Notes under the pieces: model-generated
Database searches by the model: none
Told to the model about the DNA's origin: nothing
What the model saw: only the letters and a program-made list of their open reading frames with translations
Program-made: the position numbers and the translations under genes
Shown: positions 8,305-16,583 of the stretch, piece by piece
Layout: the number at the start of each line of letters is the position of its first letter
Numbering within the stretch: position 1 is the first letter of the stretch
Origin: Candidatus Rokuibacteriota bacterium
GTDB taxonomy: Bacteria; Methylomirabilota; Methylomirabilia; Rokubacteriales; CSP1-6
NCBI GenBank assembly: GCA_003220315.1
Contig: QHSA01000131.1
Coordinates: 1-54,985 of the forward strand
Direction of reading: 5' to 3'
DNA length: 54,985 nt

Positions 8305-8886
8305 TCAGACGGCGGAGTACGCGCGGTACTCCATCTGCGTGGCGATCTTCTGGCGCGCCTCGACGCCCCAGAACCGCTCGACCAGGTAGAGCCCGAGGTC
8401 GAGCGCCGAGGCGACGCCGCCCGCCGTCACGACCCGTCCCTCGTCCACGATCCGCCGGTCTGTCACGACCTCGCGGCAGAGCGGGCGCAGAAGATCGAAG
8501 GCGCTGTGGTGCGTCGTCGCGCGCCTGTCGCGGAGATACCCCGCCCGCCCCAGCAGCAAGGCACCCGTGCACACCGAGGCGAGCGGGCGCTCGGCGCCCC
8601 ACGTCCGGAGGTAGTCGAGCAGGCGCCGGTCGTTCATCAGCGTCCGCGCCCCGAGGCCACCCGGCACGTAGAGCAGATCGAAGGGCGCGAGGTCCTCGTA
8701 GACCGCATCGGGCGTCACGGTCAGACCGGTGTCGTCGACAATCTCGGGCTCGGTGCCGATGATCCGGTGAGTTACGGTCGTGTCGATGGACATCGTGGCG
8801 ATCCGTCGGAGGGCGTCGTACCCGCCGACGAAGTCGAGGAACGTCAGGCGCGGGAAGACGAGGAACGCGATCCGCTTCGGCCCCAT
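8305..8886 (-). CDS. DJ-1/PfpI family protein (isonitrile hydratase-like)
   Basis: FDLLYVPGGLGARTLMNDRRLLDYLRTWGAERPLASVCTGALLLGRAGYLRDRRATTHHSAFDLL; nucleophile-elbow Cys in SVCTGA. Confidence 0.88.
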   Translation of the reverse strand: MGPKRIAFLVFPRLTFLDFVGGYDALRRIATMSIDTTVTHRIIGTEPEIVDDTGLTVTPDAVYEDLAPFDLLYVPGGLGARTLMNDRRLLDYLRTWGAERPLASVCTGALLLGRAGYLRDRRATTHHSAFDLLRPLCREVVTDRRIVDEGRVVTAGGVASALDLGLYLVERFWGVEARQKIATQMEYRAYSAV

Positions 8887-8890
8887 CGCG

Positions 8891-9415
8891 TCAGCTGGGC
8901 TTGACCGACACCCGGTGGCGCTGAGCGAGCGCCTGGTACGCTTCGGGATTGACGCGCACCCAGAACTCCGCGGGTGTGCCGGCGAGCGGGCCGCGGATCT
9001 TCGCCGGTGCGCCCAGCGCGAGCATCCCGTCCGGGATCTCGGTCTCGGGCGTCACGAGCGCGCCCGCGGCTACCATCGCTCTGGTACCGACGCGGGCGCC
9101 GTCCAGAACCGTCGCGCCGTTGCCGATCAAGCACTCCTCACCCAGGGAGGCCGCGTGGACCGTGCAGTTGTGGCCAATCGTCGCGCCCGGGCCCACCTCG
9201 GTTCCCTGGCGCGGCGTGACGTGCACGACCGCGCAGTCCTGCACGTTCGCGCCGCGGCGGACGACGATCGGGTTGAAGTCGGCGCGGAGCACGGCGTTGT
9301 ACCACACCGACGCGTTCTCCTCGACCGTGACGTCCCCGACGAGCACCGCGGTCGGGGCGACGAACGCGGACGGATGGACCTTCGGGCTTCTTCCCTCGAA
9401 GCTGAACAGTGGCAT
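8891..9415 (-). CDS. Gamma-carbonic anhydrase family (left-handed beta-helix) protein
   Basis: MPLFSFEGRSPKVHPSAFVAPTAVLVGDVTVEENASVWYNAVLRADFNPIVVRRGANVQDCAVVHV...IGHNCTVHAASLGEECLIGNGATVLDGARVG hexapeptide repeats. Confidence 0.9.
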   Translation of the reverse strand: MPLFSFEGRSPKVHPSAFVAPTAVLVGDVTVEENASVWYNAVLRADFNPIVVRRGANVQDCAVVHVTPRQGTEVGPGATIGHNCTVHAASLGEECLIGNGATVLDGARVGTRAMVAAGALVTPETEIPDGMLALGAPAKIRGPLAGTPAEFWVRVNPEAYQALAQRHRVSVKPS

Positions 9416-9484
9416 GGTCTGGACCCTCGCAGTATGCTCGGACTGCTCCCATCTTACGCGAAGCCTCGGGGAAGGGAGGGGCGA

Positions 9485-10510
9485 ATGCCGACCCCGCGCA
9501 TCACCGCCGTCGCGACCGCGACGCCGCCGAATCGCCTTGCGCAGGCCGAGCTCCTGGCGCTCGCGGGCTATCGCGACGCTCGGCGCCGCGGCTTTTTCAG
9601 CCGGAGCGAGATCGAGGGGCGTCACCTCTATATCGACCCCGCCACCTTCCGCCCGGACGAGAGCGTGGACGGACTGCAAGACAGGTTCCGGCGTGGCGCG
9701 CTCGAGCTCGGCGAGGCGGCGGCGCGGCGCGCGCTCGAGAGGGCGGGCTGGGAGTCGCGTGACGTGGATTTCCTGGCGACGACGACGTGCACCGGACGGC
9801 TCACGCCCAGCCTGGACGCCCACCTGATCGGCCGCCTCGGCTGCCGACCCGACATCCAGCGGGTCCACGTGGGCGACACGGGCTGCGCCTCCGCGATGGT
9901 GGCCCTCCAGCAGGCCTCGAACTACCTCCGTGCCTTCCCCGGGCGTCGGGCGCTCGTGCTCTCAGCGGAGATCTGCTCGGCGGCCTACTTCCTCGACGAC
10001 CGGCTCGAGAGCGCGGTCGCACACGCGATCTTCGCGGACGGCGCGGCCGCCGTGACGTTGACGACGGGAGGGTCCGGGCCCGCGATCGTCGCCCACCGCA
10101 CGCTCTTCCGCCCCGAGCACCTGGAGGCGATGGGGTTCGAGTACCCGGGGGGGCGGCCGCGCGTCGTCCTGTCGAAGGACGTCCGCAAGATCGGTGCCCA
10201 GATGATGGGCGACATGGCGGAGGCCCTCATGGCGACGCAGGGGCTCAAGCGCGAGCATATCCGCTACTGGGTGCTCCACTCGGCGGGCCGTCGCGTGATC
10301 GATCGCGCGCGAACGCTCCTCGAGCTGGACGAGGCCCAGGTGGCGCACGCGCGCACGGTGCTCCGTCGCTACGGCAACATGTCCTCCGCGACGATCCTCT
10401 TCGTGCTGGCGGAGACGCTCCGGCAGGAGTCGCCGGTGGACGGGGAATGGGGCCTCATGATCGCGCTCGGTCCAGGCTTCGCCGCCGAAGGGGCGCTCCT
10501 CCGATGGTAG
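9485..10510 (+). CDS. Type III polyketide synthase (chalcone/stilbene synthase family)
   Basis: Catalytic triad visible: Cys in VGDTGCASAMVALQQA, His in YWVLHSAGRRVID, Asn in RRYGNMSSATILFVL. Also FFSRSEIEGRHLYI near the N-terminus. Confidence 0.9.
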   Translation: MPTPRITAVATATPPNRLAQAELLALAGYRDARRRGFFSRSEIEGRHLYIDPATFRPDESVDGLQDRFRRGALELGEAAARRALERAGWESRDVDFLATTTCTGRLTPSLDAHLIGRLGCRPDIQRVHVGDTGCASAMVALQQASNYLRAFPGRRALVLSAEICSAAYFLDDRLESAVAHAIFADGAAAVTLTTGGSGPAIVAHRTLFRPEHLEAMGFEYPGGRPRVVLSKDVRKIGAQMMGDMAEALMATQGLKREHIRYWVLHSAGRRVIDRARTLLELDEAQVAHARTVLRRYGNMSSATILFVLAETLRQESPVDGEWGLMIALGPGFAAEGALLRW

Positions 10511-10524
10511 CGGCCGTGGCGAAT

Positions 10525-10598
10525 GGCGGACGGAGCCGCACGTGCCCTGCTCAGGCCACCCGGAAGTCTCGCCGGCCGCGCGGCGCCCGCTCCAACAG
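10525..10598 (+). repeat. Dispersed repeat family B, copy 1 (upstream of methyltransferase)
   Basis: GGCGGACGGAGCCGCACGTGCCCTGCTCAGGCCACCCGGAAGTCTCGCCGGCCGCGCGGCGCCCGCTCCAACAG; hand-aligned with 18137-18210, 26166-26222 and 43917-43990. Confidence 0.6.
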
Positions 10599-11300
10599 AT
10601 GACGCTGGAGCGGGCGGAGGGGACGCTGGAGCTCCTCGACCGGCCGGTGGCGCTGGCCGACCGGGTCGCGTCGCTCGCCGACATCGATCGCCTCAACGCG
10701 TGGTTCGGCGGGTACGCGCTCACGCTGCGCGAAGTCCGCCGCGTCGCCGCCTCGATGGACGCGGGCGACGCGCTCGTCGCGGTCGACGTCGGTGGCGGCC
10801 ACGGCGCGTTCGCCGTGCGCCTGGTCGAATGGGCGCGCGCCGCGCGCCGGTTGGTTCGCGTGCTCGTGGTCGATCGGGACGCGGAGAGCCTGGCGGTCGC
10901 GCGACGCGCGTGCGCTGACTATCCGGAGATCCGACTCGTCCTCGCCGACGCGGCGGCGCTGCCCGTCCGAGAGGGCGTCGCGGACGTCGTCACGAGCGCG
11001 CTCACGCTGCACCACCTCGAGCCCGACGGCGCCGTGGCCAGCCTGCGGGAGATGGCGGCGGCGGCACGGCGCGCCGTCATCGTGAACGACCTCCTGCGCA
11101 CGCGCCTGGCGTTCGGGCTGGTGTGGCTCGCGACGCGGCTCCTTCGGTGCCACCCGATCTCGCGTCACGACGGCCCGCTCTCCGTGCGGCGCGCGTACTC
11201 GGCCGCCGAGCTCACCACGCTCGCGCAGAAGGCGGGGATCACGACGCTCACGGTCCGCGCCCACCCGATCTATGGCAGGCTCGTCGCGGTGACGGCATGA
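10599..11300 (+). CDS. Class I SAM-dependent methyltransferase
   Basis: VAVDVGGGHGAFAVRLVEWARAARRLVRVLVVDRDAESLAVARRACADYPEIRLVLADAAALPVREGVADVVTSALTLHHLEPDG. A start at 10542 is also open. Confidence 0.85.
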   Translation: MTLERAEGTLELLDRPVALADRVASLADIDRLNAWFGGYALTLREVRRVAASMDAGDALVAVDVGGGHGAFAVRLVEWARAARRLVRVLVVDRDAESLAVARRACADYPEIRLVLADAAALPVREGVADVVTSALTLHHLEPDGAVASLREMAAAARRAVIVNDLLRTRLAFGLVWLATRLLRCHPISRHDGPLSVRRAYSAAELTTLAQKAGITTLTVRAHPIYGRLVAVTA

Positions 11301-12496
11301 CGGCCCGGGCCGCTGACGTCATCGTCGTCGGCGCGGGGCCCGGGGGCGCCGCCACGGCGATCCTGCTCGCCGAGCACGGCCTCACGGTGCAGCTCCTCGA
11401 CCGCGCGCGCTTCCCCCGCCCGAAGATCTGCGGCGAGTACCTGAGCCCGGAGGCGCCGCGCGTGCTCGACCGCCTGGGCGTGCTGAAGACGGTGGACGGG
11501 CTGGCCACGCCGCTCGCCGGCATGCGGATCACCGCGCCCGACGGCACGGTCGTCAGTGGCGCGTACCGGGCGGTCGGCGACTGGCGGCCGTACCGCGAGC
11601 ACGCGATGGCGATCGAGCGCGCGCTGCTCGACGAGGCGCTCGTCGATCGGGTTCGAGCGCTCCCGATCGACTTTCGCGAGCAGGTGCGGGTCACCGACGT
11701 TTTCGTCGAGCGCGGGCGGGCGGTGGGCGTCGAGGCGGTCGACCGGGAGGGGCGCGCCGCGCGACTGCCCGCGACGCTCGTGATCGCCGCCGACGGCCGC
11801 GCGTCGGTCGTCGCCCAGCGCCTCGGGCTCCGGCGCGCACATCGCCTGAAGCGCATGGCGCTCGTGACCTACGTGTCGGATCTCGACGGGTGCCGCGACT
11901 ACGGCGAGATCTTCGTGGACCCCCCCGACTACGCGATCATCAATCCGGTCGCGGCCGACCGGGCGAACCTGTCGATCGTCGTGCCGCTCGCCCACGGGGC
12001 GCGGTGGAGCGGGCGCCTCGAGACGTTCTTCACGGCGCGCGTCCGGCAGCTTCCGCACCTCGCCCGCCGGCTCGCCGGCGCGCGGATCGTGGCACCGGTC
12101 AACGCGATGGGCCCCCTCGCGTACGAGGTGGGCGTGCCACGCGTGGGCGGCGTGCTCCTGGTGGGCGATGCCGCGGGATTCTTCGACCCGTTCACGGGCG
12201 AGGGCATCTACGCCGCGCTCCGCGGCGCCGAGCTCGCGGTCGAGACGGCGGTCGGGGCGTTGCGCGCGGGCGACTGCTCGCGGCGAGCGCTCGCCGCCTA
12301 CGGCCGCGCGCGGCGCAGGGCCTTCGGCGGTAAGGCGCGTGTGACGCGGGCGCTCCAGTTCGTCATCTCGCATCGCGGGCTCGCGAACCTCACCGCCCGT
12401 GTCCTCGCCCAGCGACCCGGCCTCCTGGACGTCCTCCTCGGGGTGATCGGCGACTTCGTCCCGCCGAAGGCGCTCGTGACGGGCCGCGTGCGCTAG
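11297..12496 (+). CDS. FAD-dependent oxidoreductase, geranylgeranyl-reductase/aromatic hydroxylase-like
   Basis: DVIVVGAGPGGAATAILLAEHGLTVQLLDRARFPRPKICGEYLSPEA...GVLLVGDAAGFFDPFTGEGIYAALRGAELA. ATGA overlap with the methyltransferase stop. Confidence 0.9.
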   Translation: MTARAADVIVVGAGPGGAATAILLAEHGLTVQLLDRARFPRPKICGEYLSPEAPRVLDRLGVLKTVDGLATPLAGMRITAPDGTVVSGAYRAVGDWRPYREHAMAIERALLDEALVDRVRALPIDFREQVRVTDVFVERGRAVGVEAVDREGRAARLPATLVIAADGRASVVAQRLGLRRAHRLKRMALVTYVSDLDGCRDYGEIFVDPPDYAIINPVAADRANLSIVVPLAHGARWSGRLETFFTARVRQLPHLARRLAGARIVAPVNAMGPLAYEVGVPRVGGVLLVGDAAGFFDPFTGEGIYAALRGAELAVETAVGALRAGDCSRRALAAYGRARRRAFGGKARVTRALQFVISHRGLANLTARVLAQRPGLLDVLLGVIGDFVPPKALVTGRVR

Positions 12497-12520
12497 AATC
12501 CCTCCCCGGGAGGGCGAGGG

Positions 12521-13186
12521 ATGGCGAGTCGATCGGACAACCTACCGCGCCGATTCGCGCGGATCTACACCGCCGCAATCGCCGACGTCATGGACGAGCT
12601 CGGGCTGCAGCGCCAGACGCTGCCCTGGGCGATCCAGCCCCTCACCGCCGACATGCGGCTGGCCGGCTACGCCTTCACCGCGCGCGGGCGGCCCTACCGC
12701 GGCACGCCGCGCGACCGCGACACGACGCTACGTCTCTTCCTCCGGATGCTCGGCGCGGCCCCCGCCGATTCGGTCCTGGTGTTAGCATCCGGCGACAACG
12801 CCGCGGCCCACTTCGGCGAGCTCTCCGCGCAGTGGTTCCGCTCGCGCCGGATCCGCGGCGCGGTGATCGACGGCGCCACGCGCGACGCCGCGTCTATCGC
12901 GCGCCTCCGCTTCCCGACGTTCGTCCGCTACCGCACACCGCAGGACTCGGTCCCCCGCTGGCGGGTCCGTGACTGGGGGCAGCCCCTGACGATCGGCGGT
13001 GTGCGCGTGGCGCTCGGCGACATCGTCGTCGGCGACTGGGACGGGGTCGTGGTCGTCCCGCGCCGCGTCGCCCACGAGGTGCTCGTGCGCTGCGAGAGGC
13101 TCGTCGGGACCGAGAATCGGGTGCGCGCCGCCGTGCGGCGGGGGATGACGCCGCTCGAGGCGTACGAGAAGTTCGGGTCCTTCTGA
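12521..13186 (+). CDS. RraA family protein (4-hydroxy-4-methyl-2-oxoglutarate aldolase-like)
   Basis: IADVMDELGLQRQTLPWAIQPL...HFGELSAQWFRSRRIRGAVIDGATRDAASIARLRFPTFVR...VALGDIVVGDWDGVVVVPR. Confidence 0.9.
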   Translation: MASRSDNLPRRFARIYTAAIADVMDELGLQRQTLPWAIQPLTADMRLAGYAFTARGRPYRGTPRDRDTTLRLFLRMLGAAPADSVLVLASGDNAAAHFGELSAQWFRSRRIRGAVIDGATRDAASIARLRFPTFVRYRTPQDSVPRWRVRDWGQPLTIGGVRVALGDIVVGDWDGVVVVPRRVAHEVLVRCERLVGTENRVRAAVRRGMTPLEAYEKFGSF

Positions 13187-13224
13187 TCAACGTCGGCCGG
13201 AGGAGTCCGGGGGGGCGTAGCCCT

Positions 13225-14643
13225 CTAGCGGCGGCGCTGCGCGCTCCGCGCGGGAGCGCGCCGGGCCGGCTCCTCGCGGGCGCCGATTTCGGGCAGCCCT
13301 GCCTCGCGGAGCGGCTTGGCGATGTGGTCGCGGATCCACTTCGCATCCCACCACTCGATCGGTGTCACCGACACCCCGTGGATCAGCACCTCGAAGTGGA
13401 GGTGGTCGCCCATCGCGAGTCCCGTCGCGCCCGTGCGTCCGAGCCCCTGGCCCTTCGTCACCGAGTCGCCCACCTTGACGTCGATGGACGAGAGGTGGGC
13501 GTAGAGGGTCTGGAGCCCCAGACCGTGGTCGACGATCACGGTATTGCCGTAGATCGTGAGCGACTCGGCGAAGACCACGACGCCGCGGTTCGCGGCTGGC
13601 ACGGGCGACTGCCTGGTCGAGGCCAGGTCGTAGCCGTAGTGCACCTGCGTGTCGATCTCACGGCCGCCGTATCGGTAGCTGCGCTTCTCGGCGAAATTCG
13701 CGAAGACTTTCGTCCGGCTCGGCTGAACGAGCGGCCCCTCCCAGAGCGGCGCGTCGGCGGTCGTCGCGCCGATTCGGCGCTTGGTCTCCTCCGCTTGCCG
13801 CCGGAGGTCGCGGTTGATGACCAGGAAGCCGTCCACGAGGGACTGTGACGGCGAGCGCTGTGGGAGCAGCTCCGGCACTTTCACCTGGAGAAACGGGTCC
13901 TTGATCTCGATCGTGTCCCGCGGGAAACGGCGCGGCCGGAGCTCCGACGGGATCCCGCGCGAGGCCACGTTGCCGGCTTCGTCCTCCGCGGAAATCGCGA
14001 GCGGCACGCCGCGCGTCGTGTCCCACGGCAGGGCGATCAGGGCGATCCGCGCCCCCCGCTCGGGCGGACCCCACGCGAAGCTCGGCTCGGCGAGCTTGCC
14101 CGCGCTCACCACCGTCCGTGAGGCGCCGGTCACGCGGAACACGACGAGCCCGCTGCCTCCCGGCGCGACGTACTGCGTCGCGCCCAGGAGCTCGACCTTG
14201 GGTGGCGTGAGGTCCACCGTGACCGGGTAGCTCGCGACCGGGCGGTCGTGCCGACGGAGCGGCCGCCAGAAATCGTCCCGCGCCCACACGTCGACGCTCG
14301 CGCCACCCTCGCGGAGCCCGAGCGTGGCGCTCTCGAGCACGACGGGGATCTCGACCCGGCGCCCGAGCGCGCCCTCCCGTTTGGCGACGACCACGGAGCT
14401 GGCGCCCTGCGCGACGCGGATCTCGGCCCGCGCGACGCTGCCGCGGGCGGCCTCGAGCGTGAACACGAGCGCCGTCCGCTGTCCGACGAAGCGCGGCGGC
14501 GGGGTGAGGGACGCGACGCCCGGCACCGACTGACGCCAGCCGAGGTACGACACGGACCCGACGACGCCGAGCAGCACGAGCAGGACGATCAGGGACCAGA
14601 CCTTCGCGCGGGACCGCCTCGGCACGAGAACCGATGATACCAT
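13225..14643 (-). CDS. M23 family metallopeptidase, membrane-anchored
   Basis: N-terminal TM (VWSLIVLLVLLGVVGSVSYLG). Zn motifs HYGYD and GDHLHFEV. YAHLSSIDVKVGDSVTKGQGLGRTGATG. Start trimmed from the longer antisense ORF. Confidence 0.92.
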   Translation of the reverse strand: MVSSVLVPRRSRAKVWSLIVLLVLLGVVGSVSYLGWRQSVPGVASLTPPPRFVGQRTALVFTLEAARGSVARAEIRVAQGASSVVVAKREGALGRRVEIPVVLESATLGLREGGASVDVWARDDFWRPLRRHDRPVASYPVTVDLTPPKVELLGATQYVAPGGSGLVVFRVTGASRTVVSAGKLAEPSFAWGPPERGARIALIALPWDTTRGVPLAISAEDEAGNVASRGIPSELRPRRFPRDTIEIKDPFLQVKVPELLPQRSPSQSLVDGFLVINRDLRRQAEETKRRIGATTADAPLWEGPLVQPSRTKVFANFAEKRSYRYGGREIDTQVHYGYDLASTRQSPVPAANRGVVVFAESLTIYGNTVIVDHGLGLQTLYAHLSSIDVKVGDSVTKGQGLGRTGATGLAMGDHLHFEVLIHGVSVTPIEWWDAKWIRDHIAKPLREAGLPEIGAREEPARRAPARSAQRRR

Positions 14644-14670
14644 GCCGCCCCCGGTCGCGGCGGCGCATGC

Positions 14671-14700
14671 TTGACACCCGCAGCGACCTCTCGCTAGCAT
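14671..14700 (+). promoter_or_regulatory. Putative sigma70 promoter for nuoL (TTGACA-18-TAGCAT)
   Basis: TTGACA 14671-14676, 18-nt spacer, TAGCAT 14695-14700; GTG start 14707 lies about at the expected +1. Confidence 0.6.
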
Positions 14701-14706
14701 GACGCG

Positions 14707-16578
14707 GTGTCCACCGTCTGGTTCATCCCCGCTCTGCCGCTCGCGGGTGCCCTCGTCAACATTCTCCTCGGCGATCGCATCGGACGGCGGGCCCACTGGG
14801 TCGCGGTCTCCAGCGTGGCGGGCTCGTTCCTCGCGGCGTGCGCGGTCTTCACGCGCGTGTGGGACGGCGGGAGCTTCACGAGCACGCTCTTCCCGTGGAT
14901 CGTCGCCGGGAAATTCGAGACGTCGGTGGTCGCGTTCGTCGACCCGCTCACCGGCGTGATGCTCCTCGTCGTCACCGGTGTCAGCGCGCTCATTCACCTC
15001 TACTCGGCCGGCTACATGCACGGCGATCCCGGCTACGCGCGCTACTTCGCGTACCTGAACCTGTTCGTGTTCTCGATGACGATGCTCGTGCTCGCCGGCG
15101 ACTTCCTCCTCCTCTACGTCTTCTGGGAGGCCGTGGGCCTCTGCTCGTATCTGCTGATCGGGTTCTGGTACACGCGTCCGGCGGCGGCCCAGGCGGGAAA
15201 GAAGGCGTTCATCGTCAACCGCGTGGGCGACGTCGGCTTCGGCCTCGGCGTCATGTGGCTCTGGACCGCGCTGGGCACGCTGGAGTACGGCGCGGTGTTC
15301 AAGGGCGCGGAGACGCTCGCGCCCGCGACGGCGACCGGCATCGCGCTGCTCCTGTTCGTGGGTGCGTGCGGCAAGTCGGCGCAACTCCCGCTCCACACCT
15401 GGCTGCCCGACGCGATGGAGGGTCCCACGCCGGTCTCGGCGCTCATCCACGCGGCCACGATGGTGACCGCGGGCGTGTACATGGTGGCGCGCAGCCACGC
15501 ACTCTTCGAGCGCTCCGGCACGGCCCTCGAGGTCGTCGCGTGGGTCGGGACGGCGACCGCGCTCTTCGCCGCCACGATCGGCCTCGTGCAGCCCGACATC
15601 AAGCGAGTGCTCGCGTACTCGACCGTGAGTCAACTGGGCTACATGTTCGCCGCCATCGGACTCGGCGCGTACGCGGCCGGCATCTTCCACCTCGTGACGC
15701 ACGCCTTCTTCAAGGCGCTCCTCTTCCTCGGCGCGGGGAGCGTCATCCACGGGCTCGGTGGCGAGCAGGACCTCCGGAAGATGGGCGGGCTGTCGTCGCG
15801 AATGGTGACCACGACGGTCACGACGACGGTGGGAGGCCTCGGCCTCGCGGGCGTGCCGGGGCTCGCGGGCTTCTTCTCGAAGGACGAGATCCTTGCCGCC
15901 GCGTTCCACGGCGGTCACCTGGCGATCTGGGGCCTGCTGCTGCTGGGTGCGTTCCTCACCGCGTTCTACACATCGCGCCTGCTCTTCCTCGCGTTCTACA
16001 GCGACCCGCGCATGTCCAGGGAGGCCGCGCACCACGTCCACGAGTCGCCGTCGGTGATGACGCTCCCGCTCTGGGGGCTCGCGATCCTCACCGCGACCGC
16101 GGGGCTCCTGGTCGGAATCCCGTCGGAGCGGGGCACGCGCTTCGCCCGGTTCCTCGCGCCCGTGTTCCCCCTCCACGGGGAGCCGTCCGACGGCTCCGTC
16201 GCCTATACGTTGCTGATCCTCTCCGTGATCGTGGTCGCCGCGGGAATCGCCGTCGCGTGGTTCGTGTACCTGTCCTCGCCCCTGCGGGCGGAGACGATCG
16301 GCCAGCCGCGGACGCCGCTCCACGCGCTGCTGTTGAACGCGTACTACGTGGATCGCCTTTACGATGCGATCATCGTGCGCCCCCTCTTCGGGCTCGCGAC
16401 GTTCCTCGCGCGCGGCTTCGACCTCGGGGTGATCGACCGAGCGGTCAACGGCCTGGGCGCAGCCGTCATCGGGTGGGCGGCGGCGATGCGGCGGCTCCAG
16501 ACGGGCTACGTCATGAACTACGCCCTCACGATGCTGGCCGGCGCGGTCCTCGTCGTCGCATTCCTCCTGAGCCGGTAG
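14707..16578 (+). CDS. nuoL: NADH-quinone oxidoreductase subunit L
   Basis: YVFWEAVGLCSYLLIGFWY, GACGKSAQLPLHTWLPDAMEGPTPVSALIHAATMVTAGVYM, HAFFKALLFLGAGSVIH, FFSKDEI. Confidence 0.95.
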   Translation: MSTVWFIPALPLAGALVNILLGDRIGRRAHWVAVSSVAGSFLAACAVFTRVWDGGSFTSTLFPWIVAGKFETSVVAFVDPLTGVMLLVVTGVSALIHLYSAGYMHGDPGYARYFAYLNLFVFSMTMLVLAGDFLLLYVFWEAVGLCSYLLIGFWYTRPAAAQAGKKAFIVNRVGDVGFGLGVMWLWTALGTLEYGAVFKGAETLAPATATGIALLLFVGACGKSAQLPLHTWLPDAMEGPTPVSALIHAATMVTAGVYMVARSHALFERSGTALEVVAWVGTATALFAATIGLVQPDIKRVLAYSTVSQLGYMFAAIGLGAYAAGIFHLVTHAFFKALLFLGAGSVIHGLGGEQDLRKMGGLSSRMVTTTVTTTVGGLGLAGVPGLAGFFSKDEILAAAFHGGHLAIWGLLLLGAFLTAFYTSRLLFLAFYSDPRMSREAAHHVHESPSVMTLPLWGLAILTATAGLLVGIPSERGTRFARFLAPVFPLHGEPSDGSVAYTLLILSVIVVAAGIAVAWFVYLSSPLRAETIGQPRTPLHALLLNAYYVDRLYDAIIVRPLFGLATFLARGFDLGVIDRAVNGLGAAVIGWAAAMRRLQTGYVMNYALTMLAGAVLVVAFLLSR

Positions 16579-16583
16579 TGGCG

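Noticed and set aside
14644-16323. Upstream part of the 1032-aa minus-strand ORF antisense to nuoL
   Set aside because: The genuine M23 peptidase begins at MVSSVLVPRRSRAKV (14643); the rest is an antisense shadow of nuoL.
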